Shown: positions 9,873 to 19,204 of the stretch, one piece after another
Numbering within the stretch: position 1 is the first letter of the stretch
How the letters are laid out: each line of letters begins with the position of its first letter
DNA from: Burkholderia latens
Lineage (GTDB): Bacteria > Pseudomonadota > Gammaproteobacteria > Burkholderiales > Burkholderiaceae
Assembly (NCBI RefSeq): GCF_902499045.1
Contig: NZ_CABVPL010000005.1
Location: forward strand, 124,001-188,000
DNA: 64,000 nt
Direction: 5' to 3'
Notes under the pieces: generated by a model
Told to the model about the DNA's origin: nothing
What the model saw: only the letters and a program-made list of their open reading frames with translations
Databases searched by the model: none
Position numbers and translations under genes: made by a program

Positions 9873-10628
9873 CTACATCCTGCCCGCCAGATGAAACCGC
9901 GACGCCGGATGCCACAACCGGACCGACGTGGCGACGTGCTCACCGACCCACGTGCGGCGCTTCAGCACCAGGCACGGTTCGCCGATTTCCATCACGAGAT
10001 GCCGGCGCACCTGCGCATTGGGTTTCTCCGCATAGATCCGGAACTCCGCGCGCTGGATCGGCGCGAGCCGCACCATGTAGTGGTTCGGCGTCTCGATCGA
10101 GAAATCCTGCTCCAGATACGCGGGAAACAACGCCGGATTGACGTAGCGATCCTCGAACTGGATCGGCTCGCCTTCCTCGAAATGCACGATGCGCGAATGA
10201 AACACGGGCCCGGAACGCAGTCCGAGCGCCTCGATCGCTTCCGCGTCGACGCTGCGCTCGATCAGCAACACGCGCGCACTGTGCCGATGACCGCGCTCTG
10301 CGATCTCGTCGGCGATGTTGCGGATCTCCAGCACCGTCGATTCGTAATGCCGGCGCTCGACGAACGTGCCGGCACCCTGGATGCGGGTCAGCACGCGTTC
10401 GGCCGTCAGTTCGCGCAGCGCGCGCGACACCGTCATCCGCGCGACGCCGAATTCCTTGACGAGCTCGGCCTCGGTCGGGATTGCGCCGCCGGGCTTCCAG
10501 TCGCCCTTCGCGATCCGCTCGACGACGTAGCGCTTGATCTGTTGATAGACCGGCAGCGCGCGCGCCGGCACGGCCTCGCCCGATGCCGCGGCCGGCCGTG
10601 CGGAATGTCGTCGTTCCGTTTCGTTCAT
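9873..10628 (-). CDS. GntR-family regulator, HutC subfamily
   Basis: A 251-residue regulator with an N-terminal winged-helix GntR domain (about residues 25-95, with TEAELVKEFGVARMTVSRAL) and a C-terminal UTRA ligand domain. It resembles HutC histidine-utilisation repressors, which sense urocanate. The open frame runs far upstream, but the ATG at 10628 is the sensible start. It is the last gene of a minus-strand set that starts with an ABC binding protein and includes a HutH-like lyase. The cognate sites are likely the TTGTCTA repeats at 15487 and 15649. Its inducer may be a urocanate-like compound. Confidence 0.85.
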   Translation of the reverse strand: MNETERRHSARPAAASGEAVPARALPVYQQIKRYVVERIAKGDWKPGGAIPTEAELVKEFGVARMTVSRALRELTAERVLTRIQGAGTFVERRHYESTVLEIRNIADEIAERGHRHSARVLLIERSVDAEAIEALGLRSGPVFHSRIVHFEEGEPIQFEDRYVNPALFPAYLEQDFSIETPNHYMVRLAPIQRAEFRIYAEKPNAQVRRHLVMEIGEPCLVLKRRTWVGEHVATSVRLWHPASRFHLAGRM

Positions 10629-10669
10629 GCGCCCTCGACCGAATGAATGATGGAATGAGCCACCCGCCG

Positions 10670-12163
10670 TCACTGCAACGGCGGCGCTTCGCCCGCGACG
10701 ATGCCGGACGCGACCGCGATGTCGTCGGCCAGCGGCCGGTCGTCGCGATACACCGGCACGCGTTCGCGGACATGCCGCCACAGCGCGTCGGTCGATGCGG
10801 CCTTGCGTGCTTCGTTCGTTTGCAGATCGTAGGCCTGCGCGGCGACGAGCAGCTCGATCGCGAGCACCCGCGTCGCATTCTCGATGATGTCGAGCGCCTT
10901 CAGCGCGGCCGGCGTCGCGTGACACAGGTGATCCTCCTGCAGCCCCGACGTGATGCCGCCGTCGAGGCTCGCGGGCGCCGCGAGCCGCTGGTTCTGCGCG
11001 ACCAGCGCGACCGCCGTGTATTGCGCGATCATGAACCCCGAACACGTGCCGCCCGGCGCCGCGAGAAACGCGGGCAGCCCGCTCACGAGCGGATTGACGA
11101 GACGATCGAGCCGCCGCTCGGCGATGGCCGCGACCTGCGCCATCGCGGCCGCGAGGCTGTCCATCGCCAGCGCGATGCCCGCGCCGACCGCATGCGCCTG
11201 CGAATGAACGGCCGGCGCGTCGCGCGTGCCGGCCACGATCGGGTTGTCGGTGACGGACGCGAGCTCGCGATCGACGACTTCCGCCGTGACCGCGAACACG
11301 TCGCGGGCCGCGCCATGCACGTGCGGAATCGTGCGCAGGCTGAGCGGATCCTGCGTATGGCGGCCGTTCGCCGCAGCGAGCATCGGGCTGTCGGCGAGCA
11401 TCGTCCGCAAGCGCGCACCGACGTGCGCGATTCCGGGCGAAATCCGCAGCGCGAGCGACGCCGGGTCGAACGCGGCGAGCTGCCCGCCGAGATTCTCGAA
11501 GCTGGCTGCCGCGATCCAGTCGGCCCAATCGAGCAGCCGTTCCGCGCGAGCGAGTGCGAGCGCGGCAAGCCCCGTCACGCACGGCGTGCCGTTGACCAGG
11601 CTCAACCCCTCCTTCGCGCCGAGCGCGAGCGGCTCGCGGCCGATGCGCCGCAGCGCCTCGTCGCCGCGAACGCGTTCGCCGCGATGGCGCGCGTGGCCAT
11701 GCCCGATGCAGACGAGCGCGACGTGCGCCATGTGGGTCAGATAACCGACCGAGCCGTGCGCCGGCACCTCCGGCAGACAATCGTGGTCGAGCAACGCGAC
11801 GAGCTGGTCGACGATGTCGGCTCGGACACCCGAATGCCCGTGCGCGTAATTGTTGATCGCCGCCGCGATGATCGCGCGCGTTTCGGCCGCGCCGAGCGGC
11901 ATGCCGACGCCGACCGCATGGCTCATCAGTATGTTGCGCGACAACGCGCTCTGCTGCGCCGGCGACACGATCACGTCGCACAACGCGCCGACGCCGGTAT
12001 TGACGCCATACGCGCGAATCCCGCGCGCGACGATCTCGTCGACGAGCTCGCGAGCGGCCGCGACACGTGTGCGGGCGTCGTCCGCCAGCGCCAACGGCTC
12101 GCCGGCCGCCACCGCCGCCACCTGTCGCCAATCGAGCGGCCGAGCCGCACGGAATACGGTCAT
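10670..12163 (-). CDS. HutH-family lyase lacking the MIO tripeptide (ergothionase-like candidate)
   Basis: A 497-residue member of the histidine/phenylalanine ammonia-lyase family, with the conserved N-terminal YGVNTGVG (residues 52-59), the NGTP segment and the C-terminal QEDHLCHA active-site region. At residues 137-147 the usual GSVGASGDLAPLAH reads GSVGYLTHMAH: the Ala-Ser-Gly that cyclises into the MIO electrophile is absent, a three-residue deletion in my alignment. A normal histidine ammonia-lyase is therefore unlikely. MIO-less family members are known, notably ergothionase, which removes trimethylamine from ergothioneine and has been described in a Burkholderia strain. The HutC-type regulator and amino-acid ABC transporter fit a histidine-betaine-like substrate. 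Function remains a hypothesis; an inactive paralogue is possible. Confidence 0.75.
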   Translation of the reverse strand: MTVFRAARPLDWRQVAAVAAGEPLALADDARTRVAAARELVDEIVARGIRAYGVNTGVGALCDVIVSPAQQSALSRNILMSHAVGVGMPLGAAETRAIIAAAINNYAHGHSGVRADIVDQLVALLDHDCLPEVPAHGSVGYLTHMAHVALVCIGHGHARHRGERVRGDEALRRIGREPLALGAKEGLSLVNGTPCVTGLAALALARAERLLDWADWIAAASFENLGGQLAAFDPASLALRISPGIAHVGARLRTMLADSPMLAAANGRHTQDPLSLRTIPHVHGAARDVFAVTAEVVDRELASVTDNPIVAGTRDAPAVHSQAHAVGAGIALAMDSLAAAMAQVAAIAERRLDRLVNPLVSGLPAFLAAPGGTCSGFMIAQYTAVALVAQNQRLAAPASLDGGITSGLQEDHLCHATPAALKALDIIENATRVLAIELLVAAQAYDLQTNEARKAASTDALWRHVRERVPVYRDDRPLADDIAVASGIVAGEAPPLQ

Positions 12164-12170
12164 CGCGGCC

Positions 12171-12962
12171 TCAGTTCGTGGTGCGGTCGTGGTGGCTCGA
12201 CACGAATTGCCGGAAGCGCTCGGAGGTCTGGCCGCCGAACACGTCGTCGGGTGTCCCGTCGGTATCGACTTCGCCCTGATGCAGGAACATCACGCGATTC
12301 GACACATGCCGCGCAAAGCCCATCTCGTGCGTGACGACCAGCATCGTGCGCCCTTCTTCCGCGAGCGAGCGCATCACGCGCAGGACCTCGCCGACCAGCT
12401 CCGGGTCGAGCGCGGACGTCGGTTCGTCGAACAGCATCACCTTCGGATGCATCGCGAGCGCACGGGCGATCGCGACGCGCTGCTGCTGGCCGCCCGACAG
12501 ATGGGCCGGATAGTAACCGCGCTTGTCGGCAAGGCCGACGCGGGCGAGCAGCGCCTCGGCCTCCTCGACCGCTTCCGCGCGGCTGCGCTTTTGCACGCGC
12601 AGCGGCCCCTCGACGAGATTGTCGAGCACCGTCATGTGCGACCACAGATTGAAGTTCTGGAACACCATCCCGAGCTGCGAGCGGATCCGGTCGACCTGGC
12701 GCCGGTCGCTCGGATGCAGCTTGCCGTCGCGCGCGCGCTTCATCGCGAGTTCTTCTCCGGCGAGCGCGACGGAGCCGTCGTCGGGCGTTTCGAGCAGGTT
12801 AAGGCAGCGCAGGAACGTGCTCTTGCCCGATCCGCTCGCGCCGAGGATCGAGATGACGTCACCCTCGTGCGCGTCGAGCGAAATGCCCTTCAGCACGTGG
12901 TGGTCGCCGAACGACTTGTGAATGTTCTTGACCGACAGCGCAACGGGAGCAGCGGTGTTCAT
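12171..12962 (-). CDS. Polar amino-acid ABC transporter ATP-binding protein
   Basis: A 263-residue ATPase of the HisP/GlnQ family. Walker A is GASGSGKST, the signature is LSGGQQQR, Walker B is VMLFDEP and the switch histidine lies in VVTHEMGFA. The start at 12962 was chosen because conserved homology begins there ([19 protein letters not shown]); the open frame continues upstream to 13055. It energises the two permeases at 12991 and 13750 and follows them by 28 bases. Its substrate probably matches the adjacent HutH-like lyase. Confidence 0.88.
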   Translation of the reverse strand: MNTAAPVALSVKNIHKSFGDHHVLKGISLDAHEGDVISILGASGSGKSTFLRCLNLLETPDDGSVALAGEELAMKRARDGKLHPSDRRQVDRIRSQLGMVFQNFNLWSHMTVLDNLVEGPLRVQKRSRAEAVEEAEALLARVGLADKRGYYPAHLSGGQQQRVAIARALAMHPKVMLFDEPTSALDPELVGEVLRVMRSLAEEGRTMLVVTHEMGFARHVSNRVMFLHQGEVDTDGTPDDVFGGQTSERFRQFVSSHHDRTTN

Positions 12963-12990
12963 CGGGTTCTCCAGGAAAGGACGGGGACGC

Positions 12991-13737
12991 TCAGGGCGCG
13001 ACGCGTTGAGCATTGCGCGCCGCCGCGGCAGGCGCACCGGACGGCTTCGGCGCACGCAGGTGTCCGGAAAGCCGCCATTCGAGCGAGCCGAGCACGCGCA
13101 CGACGATGAAGTTCAGGCCGAGATAGATGACGGCCGCGCAGACGAACACCTCGGTCGTCCGATACGTTTGCTGGATGATCTGCTGCGCGACGCCCGTCAC
13201 TTCCCAGACGGTGACGAGGCTGGCCAGCGCGGTCGACTTGACGAGCAGCACCGCTTCGGTCGAGTACGCGGGCAGGCACTGGCGCAACGCGATCGGGCCG
13301 ATCACGCGACGCAGCAGCGCGAAACCCGACAGACCGATCGAATAACCGGCCTCGATCTGCCCGACCGGAACGGCCATCAGCCCGCCGCGCAGAATCTCGG
13401 CCGTGTAGCCGGCCGTGCACAACGCGAGCGAGAGCACCGCACACACATACGGCTCGCGCAGCAGCGGCCACATGAAACTCTCGCGGATCACGCCGAACTG
13501 GCCGAGTCCGTAATACACGAGGAACATCTGGATCAGCAGCGGCGAGCCGCGAAACACGAGGATGTACGCGCGCGCGAAGCGGTTCGGCAGCCAGTGCGGC
13601 GACACGCGCATCGCGACGATCACGAGCGACAGCAGGCCGCCGAGCACGAGCGATGCGAAGAACAGGCCGAGCGTGGTCGGCACGGCCGCGAGGAGCTGGC
13701 GCAGCGTGTCGGCGAGAAAAGCGAAATCGATGGACAT
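12991..13737 (-). CDS. Polar amino-acid ABC transporter permease (HisM-like)
   Basis: A 248-residue inner-membrane permease with about five hydrophobic segments and the EAA loop typical of HisM/ArtM proteins (near [19 protein letters not shown]). It lies 12 bases downstream of its partner permease at 13750. The C-terminal 20 residues are rich in Ala, Pro and Arg and look like a dispensable tail. Confidence 0.87.
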   Translation of the reverse strand: MSIDFAFLADTLRQLLAAVPTTLGLFFASLVLGGLLSLVIVAMRVSPHWLPNRFARAYILVFRGSPLLIQMFLVYYGLGQFGVIRESFMWPLLREPYVCAVLSLALCTAGYTAEILRGGLMAVPVGQIEAGYSIGLSGFALLRRVIGPIALRQCLPAYSTEAVLLVKSTALASLVTVWEVTGVAQQIIQQTYRTTEVFVCAAVIYLGLNFIVVRVLGSLEWRLSGHLRAPKPSGAPAAAARNAQRVAP

Positions 13738-13749
13738 GCGGGTTCTCCG

Positions 13750-14472
13750 TCAGTTGCGCGCGAAATTGCGGCGGAACGACCGGCCGACGATCGCTTCGGC
13801 GCGATTGAACACGCGGTTCGACAGGCCCGTCATCAGCAGATACAACGCGCCGCCCGCGACGAAGAACAGGAAGTACTGGTGAGTCGAATTCGCGGCGATC
13901 TGACTCGTGCGCAGCAGCTCGGCGAGGCCTGTGACGGAGATCAGTGCGGAATCCTTCAGGCTCAGTTGCCACACGTTGCCGATACCGGGCAGCGCGAAGC
14001 GCAGCACCTGCGGAACCAGGATGCGGCGCAGCACCATGCTGCGCGGCATGCCGATCGAGCGCGCCGCCTCGAGCTCGCCCTTCGACACCGCGAGCACCGC
14101 CGCGCGATATACCTCCGCCTGGTACGCGCCGGAGATCATGCCGACCGCGAGCGCGCCGATCACGAACGGCGGCACGCCGATGAAGCCTTCCGCGCCGAAC
14201 CATTGACCGACGGCCGTGACGAGCGTCGAGCCGCCGAAGTAGAACAGGTAGATGACGAGCAATTCGGGCACGCCGCGAAACACGGTCGTGTACAGGTCGC
14301 CGAGCACGCGCGCGCTGCGGTAGCGCGACAGCTTCGCGGCCGCGATCGCGGCGCCGATCACGGCGCCGACGGCCAGCGCGGCGAGCGTCAGCGCGACCGT
14401 CATCAGTGCGGCGAGCAGCAGCACACCGCCCCAGCCTTCGGCGCCGAAGCCGAGCATTTCAAGAATCGCCAT
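13750..14472 (-). CDS. Polar amino-acid ABC transporter permease (HisQ-like)
   Basis: A 240-residue permease with the EAA motif around ELEAARSIGMPRSMVLRRI and the usual five transmembrane segments. It pairs with the 12991 product to form the membrane heterodimer. The gene lies between the binding-protein gene and the second permease in the standard His/Art/Occ-type order. Confidence 0.87.
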   Translation of the reverse strand: MAILEMLGFGAEGWGGVLLLAALMTVALTLAALAVGAVIGAAIAAAKLSRYRSARVLGDLYTTVFRGVPELLVIYLFYFGGSTLVTAVGQWFGAEGFIGVPPFVIGALAVGMISGAYQAEVYRAAVLAVSKGELEAARSIGMPRSMVLRRILVPQVLRFALPGIGNVWQLSLKDSALISVTGLAELLRTSQIAANSTHQYFLFFVAGGALYLLMTGLSNRVFNRAEAIVGRSFRRNFARN

Positions 14473-14565
14473 GCATGCCTCCCGGCAAGCGTTGAATGAA
14501 TCGTCAGGACGCCTGCCGCCGCGGCGTCGTGCGAGCCGCTCGCGCGGCGGCGGCAGAATACGTGC

Positions 14566-15426
14566 TTACGGCGTGACGTCGGTCTTGAACCACTTGTCGG
14601 CCAGTTTCTTCACCGTGCCGTCGGCGAGTGCCGCACCGATCGCCGTATCGAACTTCGTCTTCAGGTCGGCATCCTGCTTGCGGAATGCGAGCCCTTCGCC
14701 CGGCCCCCAGATCGGCCCGCCGAGCTTCGGCCCCGCGAGCACGATCGACGCGGTGTCCTTCTTCGTGTTGTTCGCCGCGTAGTACGTGACGTCGTCGAAC
14801 GACGCATCGATACGCCCCGCGACGAGGTCGAGATCGCGCTCGGGGGAGGTCTTGTACACGCGAATCGACGCGATGTCCTTGAAGCTGTCGTTGATGAATT
14901 TCGTATAGACGGTGCCGGACTGAATGCCGATCGTCTTGCCCTTCAGCTGCTTGCGCAGTGCGTCGACGGTCGGCTTGTCGGCGTTCGCGTCGCCCGTCAG
15001 CTTGACGATCGGCGCGCCGGGCGCGGCCTTCGGCAGGATCTTCGTATCGGTGACGGCGAACGTTGCCGGCGTCGCCGCATACGGACGCGAGAACAGCAGG
15101 ATCTTCTCGCGCTCCGGCGTGATCGAAATCGCATCCATCAGGACGTCGAACTTGCCGGCCTGCAGACCGGGAATCATCCCGTCCCAGTCCTGCGCGACCA
15201 TGTTGCACTGCACCTTGATCCGCTCGCACACGTTCGCGAGCAGCTCCGGCTCGAAACCGCCCAGCTTGCCGCCCGGCAGCGTGAGGTTCCACGGCGCGTA
15301 GCCGCCTTCGAGCGCGACCGTGACCGTCTTCCACTCCTTCGCCTGTACCGGTGCGGCCAGCGTTGCCGCTGCTGCCGCGATGACGCCGATCGTGCTGATT
15401 GCCCACTTGATGCGCTTGCCGTTCAC
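14566..15426 (-). CDS. Amino-acid ABC transporter periplasmic substrate-binding protein
   Basis: A 286-residue type 3 solute-binding protein with a signal peptide (hydrophobic stretch ISTIGVIAAAAATLAAP, cleavage near VQA-KEW). The body carries the family pattern GFEPELLANVC and later SITPEREKILLFS. I choose the GTG at 15426 because AAGGAGA sits six bases upstream of it. The in-frame ATG at 15456 has no comparable site and would lengthen the signal peptide. First gene of the minus-strand transporter/lyase operon. The ligand is likely a basic or betaine-type amino acid; this is context inference only. Confidence 0.87.
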   Translation of the reverse strand: MNGKRIKWAISTIGVIAAAAATLAAPVQAKEWKTVTVALEGGYAPWNLTLPGGKLGGFEPELLANVCERIKVQCNMVAQDWDGMIPGLQAGKFDVLMDAISITPEREKILLFSRPYAATPATFAVTDTKILPKAAPGAPIVKLTGDANADKPTVDALRKQLKGKTIGIQSGTVYTKFINDSFKDIASIRVYKTSPERDLDLVAGRIDASFDDVTYYAANNTKKDTASIVLAGPKLGGPIWGPGEGLAFRKQDADLKTKFDTAIGAALADGTVKKLADKWFKTDVTP

Positions 15427-15891
15427 GAGAGTTCTCCTTGCGTTGAAGTTCGCCATCCCTTCGGTGCAGCAAGCCGCCTCAGGAATTTGTCTATACAAGC
15501 ATGCAAGAAGAAAAACGGCGCGACAAGCGGCGATCAAAAAAAACCGGCAAAACGCGGGAAATCCCCTAATTTCAGGGCTTTGACGTGCGTCGTAACGGTG
15601 AATTCAGGCACGCACTTGGTGCAAATGGAGCGATCCAATCCAAAGGATGACTAGACAAATTCAGGATTCGATCATGGTCGTGCTCCCCGGCTGGCGAAGA
15701 ACGAAACGTCGGACCATTGTCATGACGACCGGCAGCCGTCACTGCGCGAATCGGCATCGCCATGCACGTCGGACATGCGCCGCATGAGAACTAATCGATT
15801 GTTGGCAGCGCGGATCGGCACCGACAATCCGCTCATGCCCCGTCGTTTGAGGTACGGGCCACTCACTCTCCGAACCGGCACGTCACGACCC
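15427..15891. promoter_or_regulatory. Divergent intergenic control region with two HutC/GntR-type half-palindromes
   Basis: A 465-base region between the minus-strand transporter/lyase operon and the plus-strand decarboxylase operon. TTGTCTATACAA at 15487-15498 is a near-palindrome of the kind HutC-subfamily repressors bind. The segment 15649-15659 (TGACTAGACAA) is the same motif in the opposite orientation, and both carry the same GAATTTGTCTA arm. One site sits near each operon, so a shared regulator is plausible. I could not assign -10/-35 elements with confidence. Confidence 0.55.
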
Positions 15892-17586
15892 ATGAGCCAT
15901 CCCGCCCTCGTCTCCTGCATCGCCGAAGCCCGCGCGGCCACGGCAGCATCCTTTCATGCCCGCCCACGCACTTGCGGCGAAGCCCTCGTCGACCTGCTCG
16001 AACGCCAGGGTGTCGAATGCGTGTTCGGGATTCCCGGTGTGCATACCGTCGAGCTCTATCGCGGTCTTGCGGCGTCGTCGATCCGTCATGTGACGCCGCG
16101 CCACGAGCAAGGAGCCGGCTTCATGGCCGACGGCTATGCGCGCGTCACCGGGCGGCCGGGCGTCTGTTTCATCATCACGGGGCCGGGCATGACCAACATC
16201 GCGACCGCGATGGCCCAGGCTTACGCGGACTCGATTCCGATGCTGGTGATTTCGAGCGTCAACGCGCGGCGCGAACTCGGCAGCGGCGACGGCCACCTGC
16301 ACGAGTTGCCGTCGCAGCGCGACGTGTTCGCGGGACTGACCGCGTTCTCGCACACGCTGCTCGATGCGGCCGACCTGCCGCAGGTCCTCGCGCGCGCATT
16401 CGCGGTTTTCGAAAGCGCGCGGCCGCGGCCCGTGCATATCGAGATTCCGCTCGACGTGATCGTGATGCCGGCGCCCGCACTGCCCGCCGCGCCGCTCGCA
16501 CTGCCCGCGCGCCCCGCGCCGGATGCGAACGCGATCGCGGCCGCGGCCGAGCTGCTCGCGCAGGCGCGCCGGCCGCTGATCCTGGCCGGTGGCGGCGCGA
16601 TCGATGCGGCGGCCGAATTGCGTGAACTCGCCGAGCGCCTGCACGCGCCCGTCGCGCTGACGACCAACGCGAAGGGCCTGCTGCCGGCCGGCCATCCGCT
16701 GCTGATCGGCTCCACGCAGTCGCTGCCGGCCACCCGTGCGGCGGTCGGCGAAGCCGACGTGGTGCTCGCGGTCGGCACCGAGCTCGGCGAAACCGATTAC
16801 GACGTCACGTTCGACGGGGGCTTCTCGATCGACGGCCGCCTGATCCGCATCGACATCGACGCGCAACAACTGATGCGCAATGCCCGCGCGGAGATCGCCG
16901 TCGCCGCCGATGCGCGGCTGGCGCTCGGCGCGCTGTCGACCCGCCTGCACGAAAGGCCGGCGCCGACACCCGAGCCCGGTTGGGGCGCGTCGCGGGTGGC
17001 CGCCGTGCGCGACGCGATCGAGTCCGGTCGCGACGACGCCGCACGCGCGCAGGCGCGGCTGATCGACACCGTCGTTTCGGCGCTGCCCGGCGCGATCATC
17101 GCCGGCGATTCGACGAGCCCCGTCTATGTCGGCAATTTCACTCACGACGCGCCGGCCCCGCGCAGCTGGTTCAACTCGTCGACCGGCTACGGCACGCTCG
17201 GCTACGGGTTGCCCGCGGCGATCGGCGCGAAGCTCGCCGCGCCTGCGCGGCCGGTCGTGTGCCTGATCGGCGACGGCGGCCTGCAGTTCACGCTGCCGGA
17301 GCTCGCAAGCGCGGTCGAGGCGCGCGTGCCGGTGATCGTGATCGTGTGGAACAACCGCGGCTACGGCGAGATCCGCAAATACATGGTCGAGCGCGACATC
17401 ACGCCGGTCGGCGTCGATCCGTACACGCCCGACTTCCAGGTACTTGCGCGCGGCTTCGGCTGCGCGGCACAGGCGGCCGCGACAGCCGACGCACTCGCCG
17501 AAGCGCTGCGCGACGCCGCGGCACGCACGATTCCGACCGTGATCGAAATCGACGAAACGACCTGGTTCCAGCAGGTGCAGCGATGA
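15892..17586 (+). CDS. ThDP-dependent 2-oxo-acid decarboxylase, 5-guanidino-2-oxopentanoate decarboxylase (AruI)-like
   Basis: A 564-residue enzyme of the acetolactate-synthase superfamily. The N-terminal pyrimidine-binding domain carries the catalytic Glu (RHEQGAGFMADGYAR), a central domain follows, and the C-terminal pyrophosphate domain has the GDGG...NN ThDP motif (GDGGLQFTLPELASAV, then WNNRGYG). It most resembles AruI of the arginine transaminase pathway, which decarboxylates 5-guanidino-2-oxopentanoate to 4-guanidinobutanal. The ATG at 15892 matches the family N-terminus; an upstream extension to 15775 looks spurious. Its stop overlaps the start of the aldehyde dehydrogenase, the expected next step. 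An aminotransferase is not present nearby. Other 2-oxo acids remain possible. Confidence 0.72.
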   Translation: MSHPALVSCIAEARAATAASFHARPRTCGEALVDLLERQGVECVFGIPGVHTVELYRGLAASSIRHVTPRHEQGAGFMADGYARVTGRPGVCFIITGPGMTNIATAMAQAYADSIPMLVISSVNARRELGSGDGHLHELPSQRDVFAGLTAFSHTLLDAADLPQVLARAFAVFESARPRPVHIEIPLDVIVMPAPALPAAPLALPARPAPDANAIAAAAELLAQARRPLILAGGGAIDAAAELRELAERLHAPVALTTNAKGLLPAGHPLLIGSTQSLPATRAAVGEADVVLAVGTELGETDYDVTFDGGFSIDGRLIRIDIDAQQLMRNARAEIAVAADARLALGALSTRLHERPAPTPEPGWGASRVAAVRDAIESGRDDAARAQARLIDTVVSALPGAIIAGDSTSPVYVGNFTHDAPAPRSWFNSSTGYGTLGYGLPAAIGAKLAAPARPVVCLIGDGGLQFTLPELASAVEARVPVIVIVWNNRGYGEIRKYMVERDITPVGVDPYTPDFQVLARGFGCAAQAAATADALAEALRDAAARTIPTVIEIDETTWFQQVQR

Positions 17587-19055
17587 GCACGACACAGGAA
17601 CGCGCGTTCGATCCGCCGCCGCACACGCGCCACTTCATCGACGGCATGTGGCGCGCGAGCGTCAGCGGCGCGACGCTGCCCGTCGTCGATCCGTCGACCG
17701 AAGCGGTCATCGCCGCCGTCAGCGCGGGCGGCGACGCGGACGTCGAGCGTGCCGTGCAAGCGGCATCGCGCGCGTTTCCTGGCTGGAAACGCACGACGGG
17801 TGCCACGCGGGCGGCCCTGCTCCGTGCGATCGCGCGCGGCGTCGACGCGCGCCGCGTGCGGCTCGCGACCCTGCAGTCGATCAACAATGGCAAGCCGTTC
17901 GCGGAAGCCGAGATCGACGTCGCGGACGTGATCGCCACCTTCGACTACTACGCGGGCCTCGCGGATGCGCTCGATACCGACGGCGAGACCGAGGTTGCGC
18001 TGCCCGACGCCGACCATCGCGCATGGATCCAGCGCGAGCCGGCCGGCGTGGCCGCGCTGATCGTGCCGTGGAACTTCCCGATGGTCACGACCGCATGGAA
18101 GCTCGCGCCCGCGCTCGCGGCCGGTTGCACCGTCGTGCTGAAGCCGTCCGAAATCACGCCGCTGCCCGAACTCGAACTCGCCGCGATCGCCGCCGAAGCC
18201 GGGCTGCCGCCCGGCGTGCTCAATGTCGTGACGGGCACTGGGCACGATGTCGGCGCCGCGCTGTGCGCCCATCCGCTCGTCGCGAAGGTGTCGTTTACCG
18301 GCAGCACGGCGGTCGGCGCGCAAGTCATGAAGACGGCCGCGGACACGATCAAGGGCGTCGGCCTCGAACTCGGCGGCAAATCGTCGATCGTCGTGTTCGA
18401 CGATGCCGATCCCGATCGCGCGGTCGAACTGATCCTGGGCGGCGGCCTGTTCAACGCGGGGCAAATGTGTTCGGCAACCTCGCGCGTGCTCGTCGCCGCT
18501 CCGCTCGCCGACGATCTGGTCGCGCGCCTCGCGCGGCGGATCGACGCGATCGTCGTCGGGCCGCCGTTCGCGCCGGGCGTACAGATGGGCCCGCTGACGA
18601 GCCGCGCGCAATACGAACGTGTGAAGCGCCATATCGCACAGGGCCAGGCCGACGGCGCGCGGCTCGTGGCGGGCGGCGGCGCCGTCGCCGGGCCCGGCTA
18701 CTTCGTCCGGCCCGCGCTGTTCGCCGACGTGCCGGCCGACTGCTCGCTATGGCGCGACGAGATCTTCGGGCCGGTGCTGTGCGTGCGCACATTCGACACC
18801 GAGGACGACGCGATCACGGCCGCGAACGATACCGAATACGGGCTCGTCGCAACCGTCGTCACGCAGGATGCGGCCCGCGCCAAGCGGGTCGCCGATGCAC
18901 TCGAGGCGGGCGTCGTCTGGATCAACACGCCGCAACTGATCTATCCGCAGACCTCATGGGGCGGCTACAAGCGCAGCAGCCTCGGGCGCGAGCTCGGCCC
19001 GTTCGGGCTGGCCGCATTCCAGGAAATCAAGCAGGTCATGCTGCCGGCTCGCTGA
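17583..19055 (+). CDS. NAD(P)-dependent aldehyde dehydrogenase
   Basis: A 490-residue ALDH-superfamily enzyme. The catalytic Cys lies in GQMCSA, the general-base Glu in LELGGKSS and the cofactor region in IVPWNFPMVTTAWK. It starts with ATGA overlapping the decarboxylase stop, so the two are translationally coupled. It probably oxidises the aldehyde released by that decarboxylase, for example 4-guanidinobutanal to 4-guanidinobutanoate (KauB-like role). Betaine-aldehyde or aminobutyraldehyde dehydrogenase activity is an alternative. Confidence 0.82.
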   Translation: MSTTQERAFDPPPHTRHFIDGMWRASVSGATLPVVDPSTEAVIAAVSAGGDADVERAVQAASRAFPGWKRTTGATRAALLRAIARGVDARRVRLATLQSINNGKPFAEAEIDVADVIATFDYYAGLADALDTDGETEVALPDADHRAWIQREPAGVAALIVPWNFPMVTTAWKLAPALAAGCTVVLKPSEITPLPELELAAIAAEAGLPPGVLNVVTGTGHDVGAALCAHPLVAKVSFTGSTAVGAQVMKTAADTIKGVGLELGGKSSIVVFDDADPDRAVELILGGGLFNAGQMCSATSRVLVAAPLADDLVARLARRIDAIVVGPPFAPGVQMGPLTSRAQYERVKRHIAQGQADGARLVAGGGAVAGPGYFVRPALFADVPADCSLWRDEIFGPVLCVRTFDTEDDAITAANDTEYGLVATVVTQDAARAKRVADALEAGVVWINTPQLIYPQTSWGGYKRSSLGRELGPFGLAAFQEIKQVMLPAR

Positions 19056-19204
19056 CGGCGCCGGCCCATGCGTTTATGTCATGCCGCGCATGCGGATATT
19101 TCGTTTGTTGCGGAAATTTGACCTCCCTACAGTTCATCCACACCCCGCGCCGCGGTTCGGCGCCCGGTAGTGAACCACACGGCATCGTTCATCAGGAGAC
19201 GGCC

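Noticed and set aside
10670-12163. Simple annotation as histidine ammonia-lyase with a hut operon
   Set aside because: The MIO tripeptide is missing and no urocanase, imidazolonepropionase or HutF/HutG genes are present, so a hut operon is not supported.
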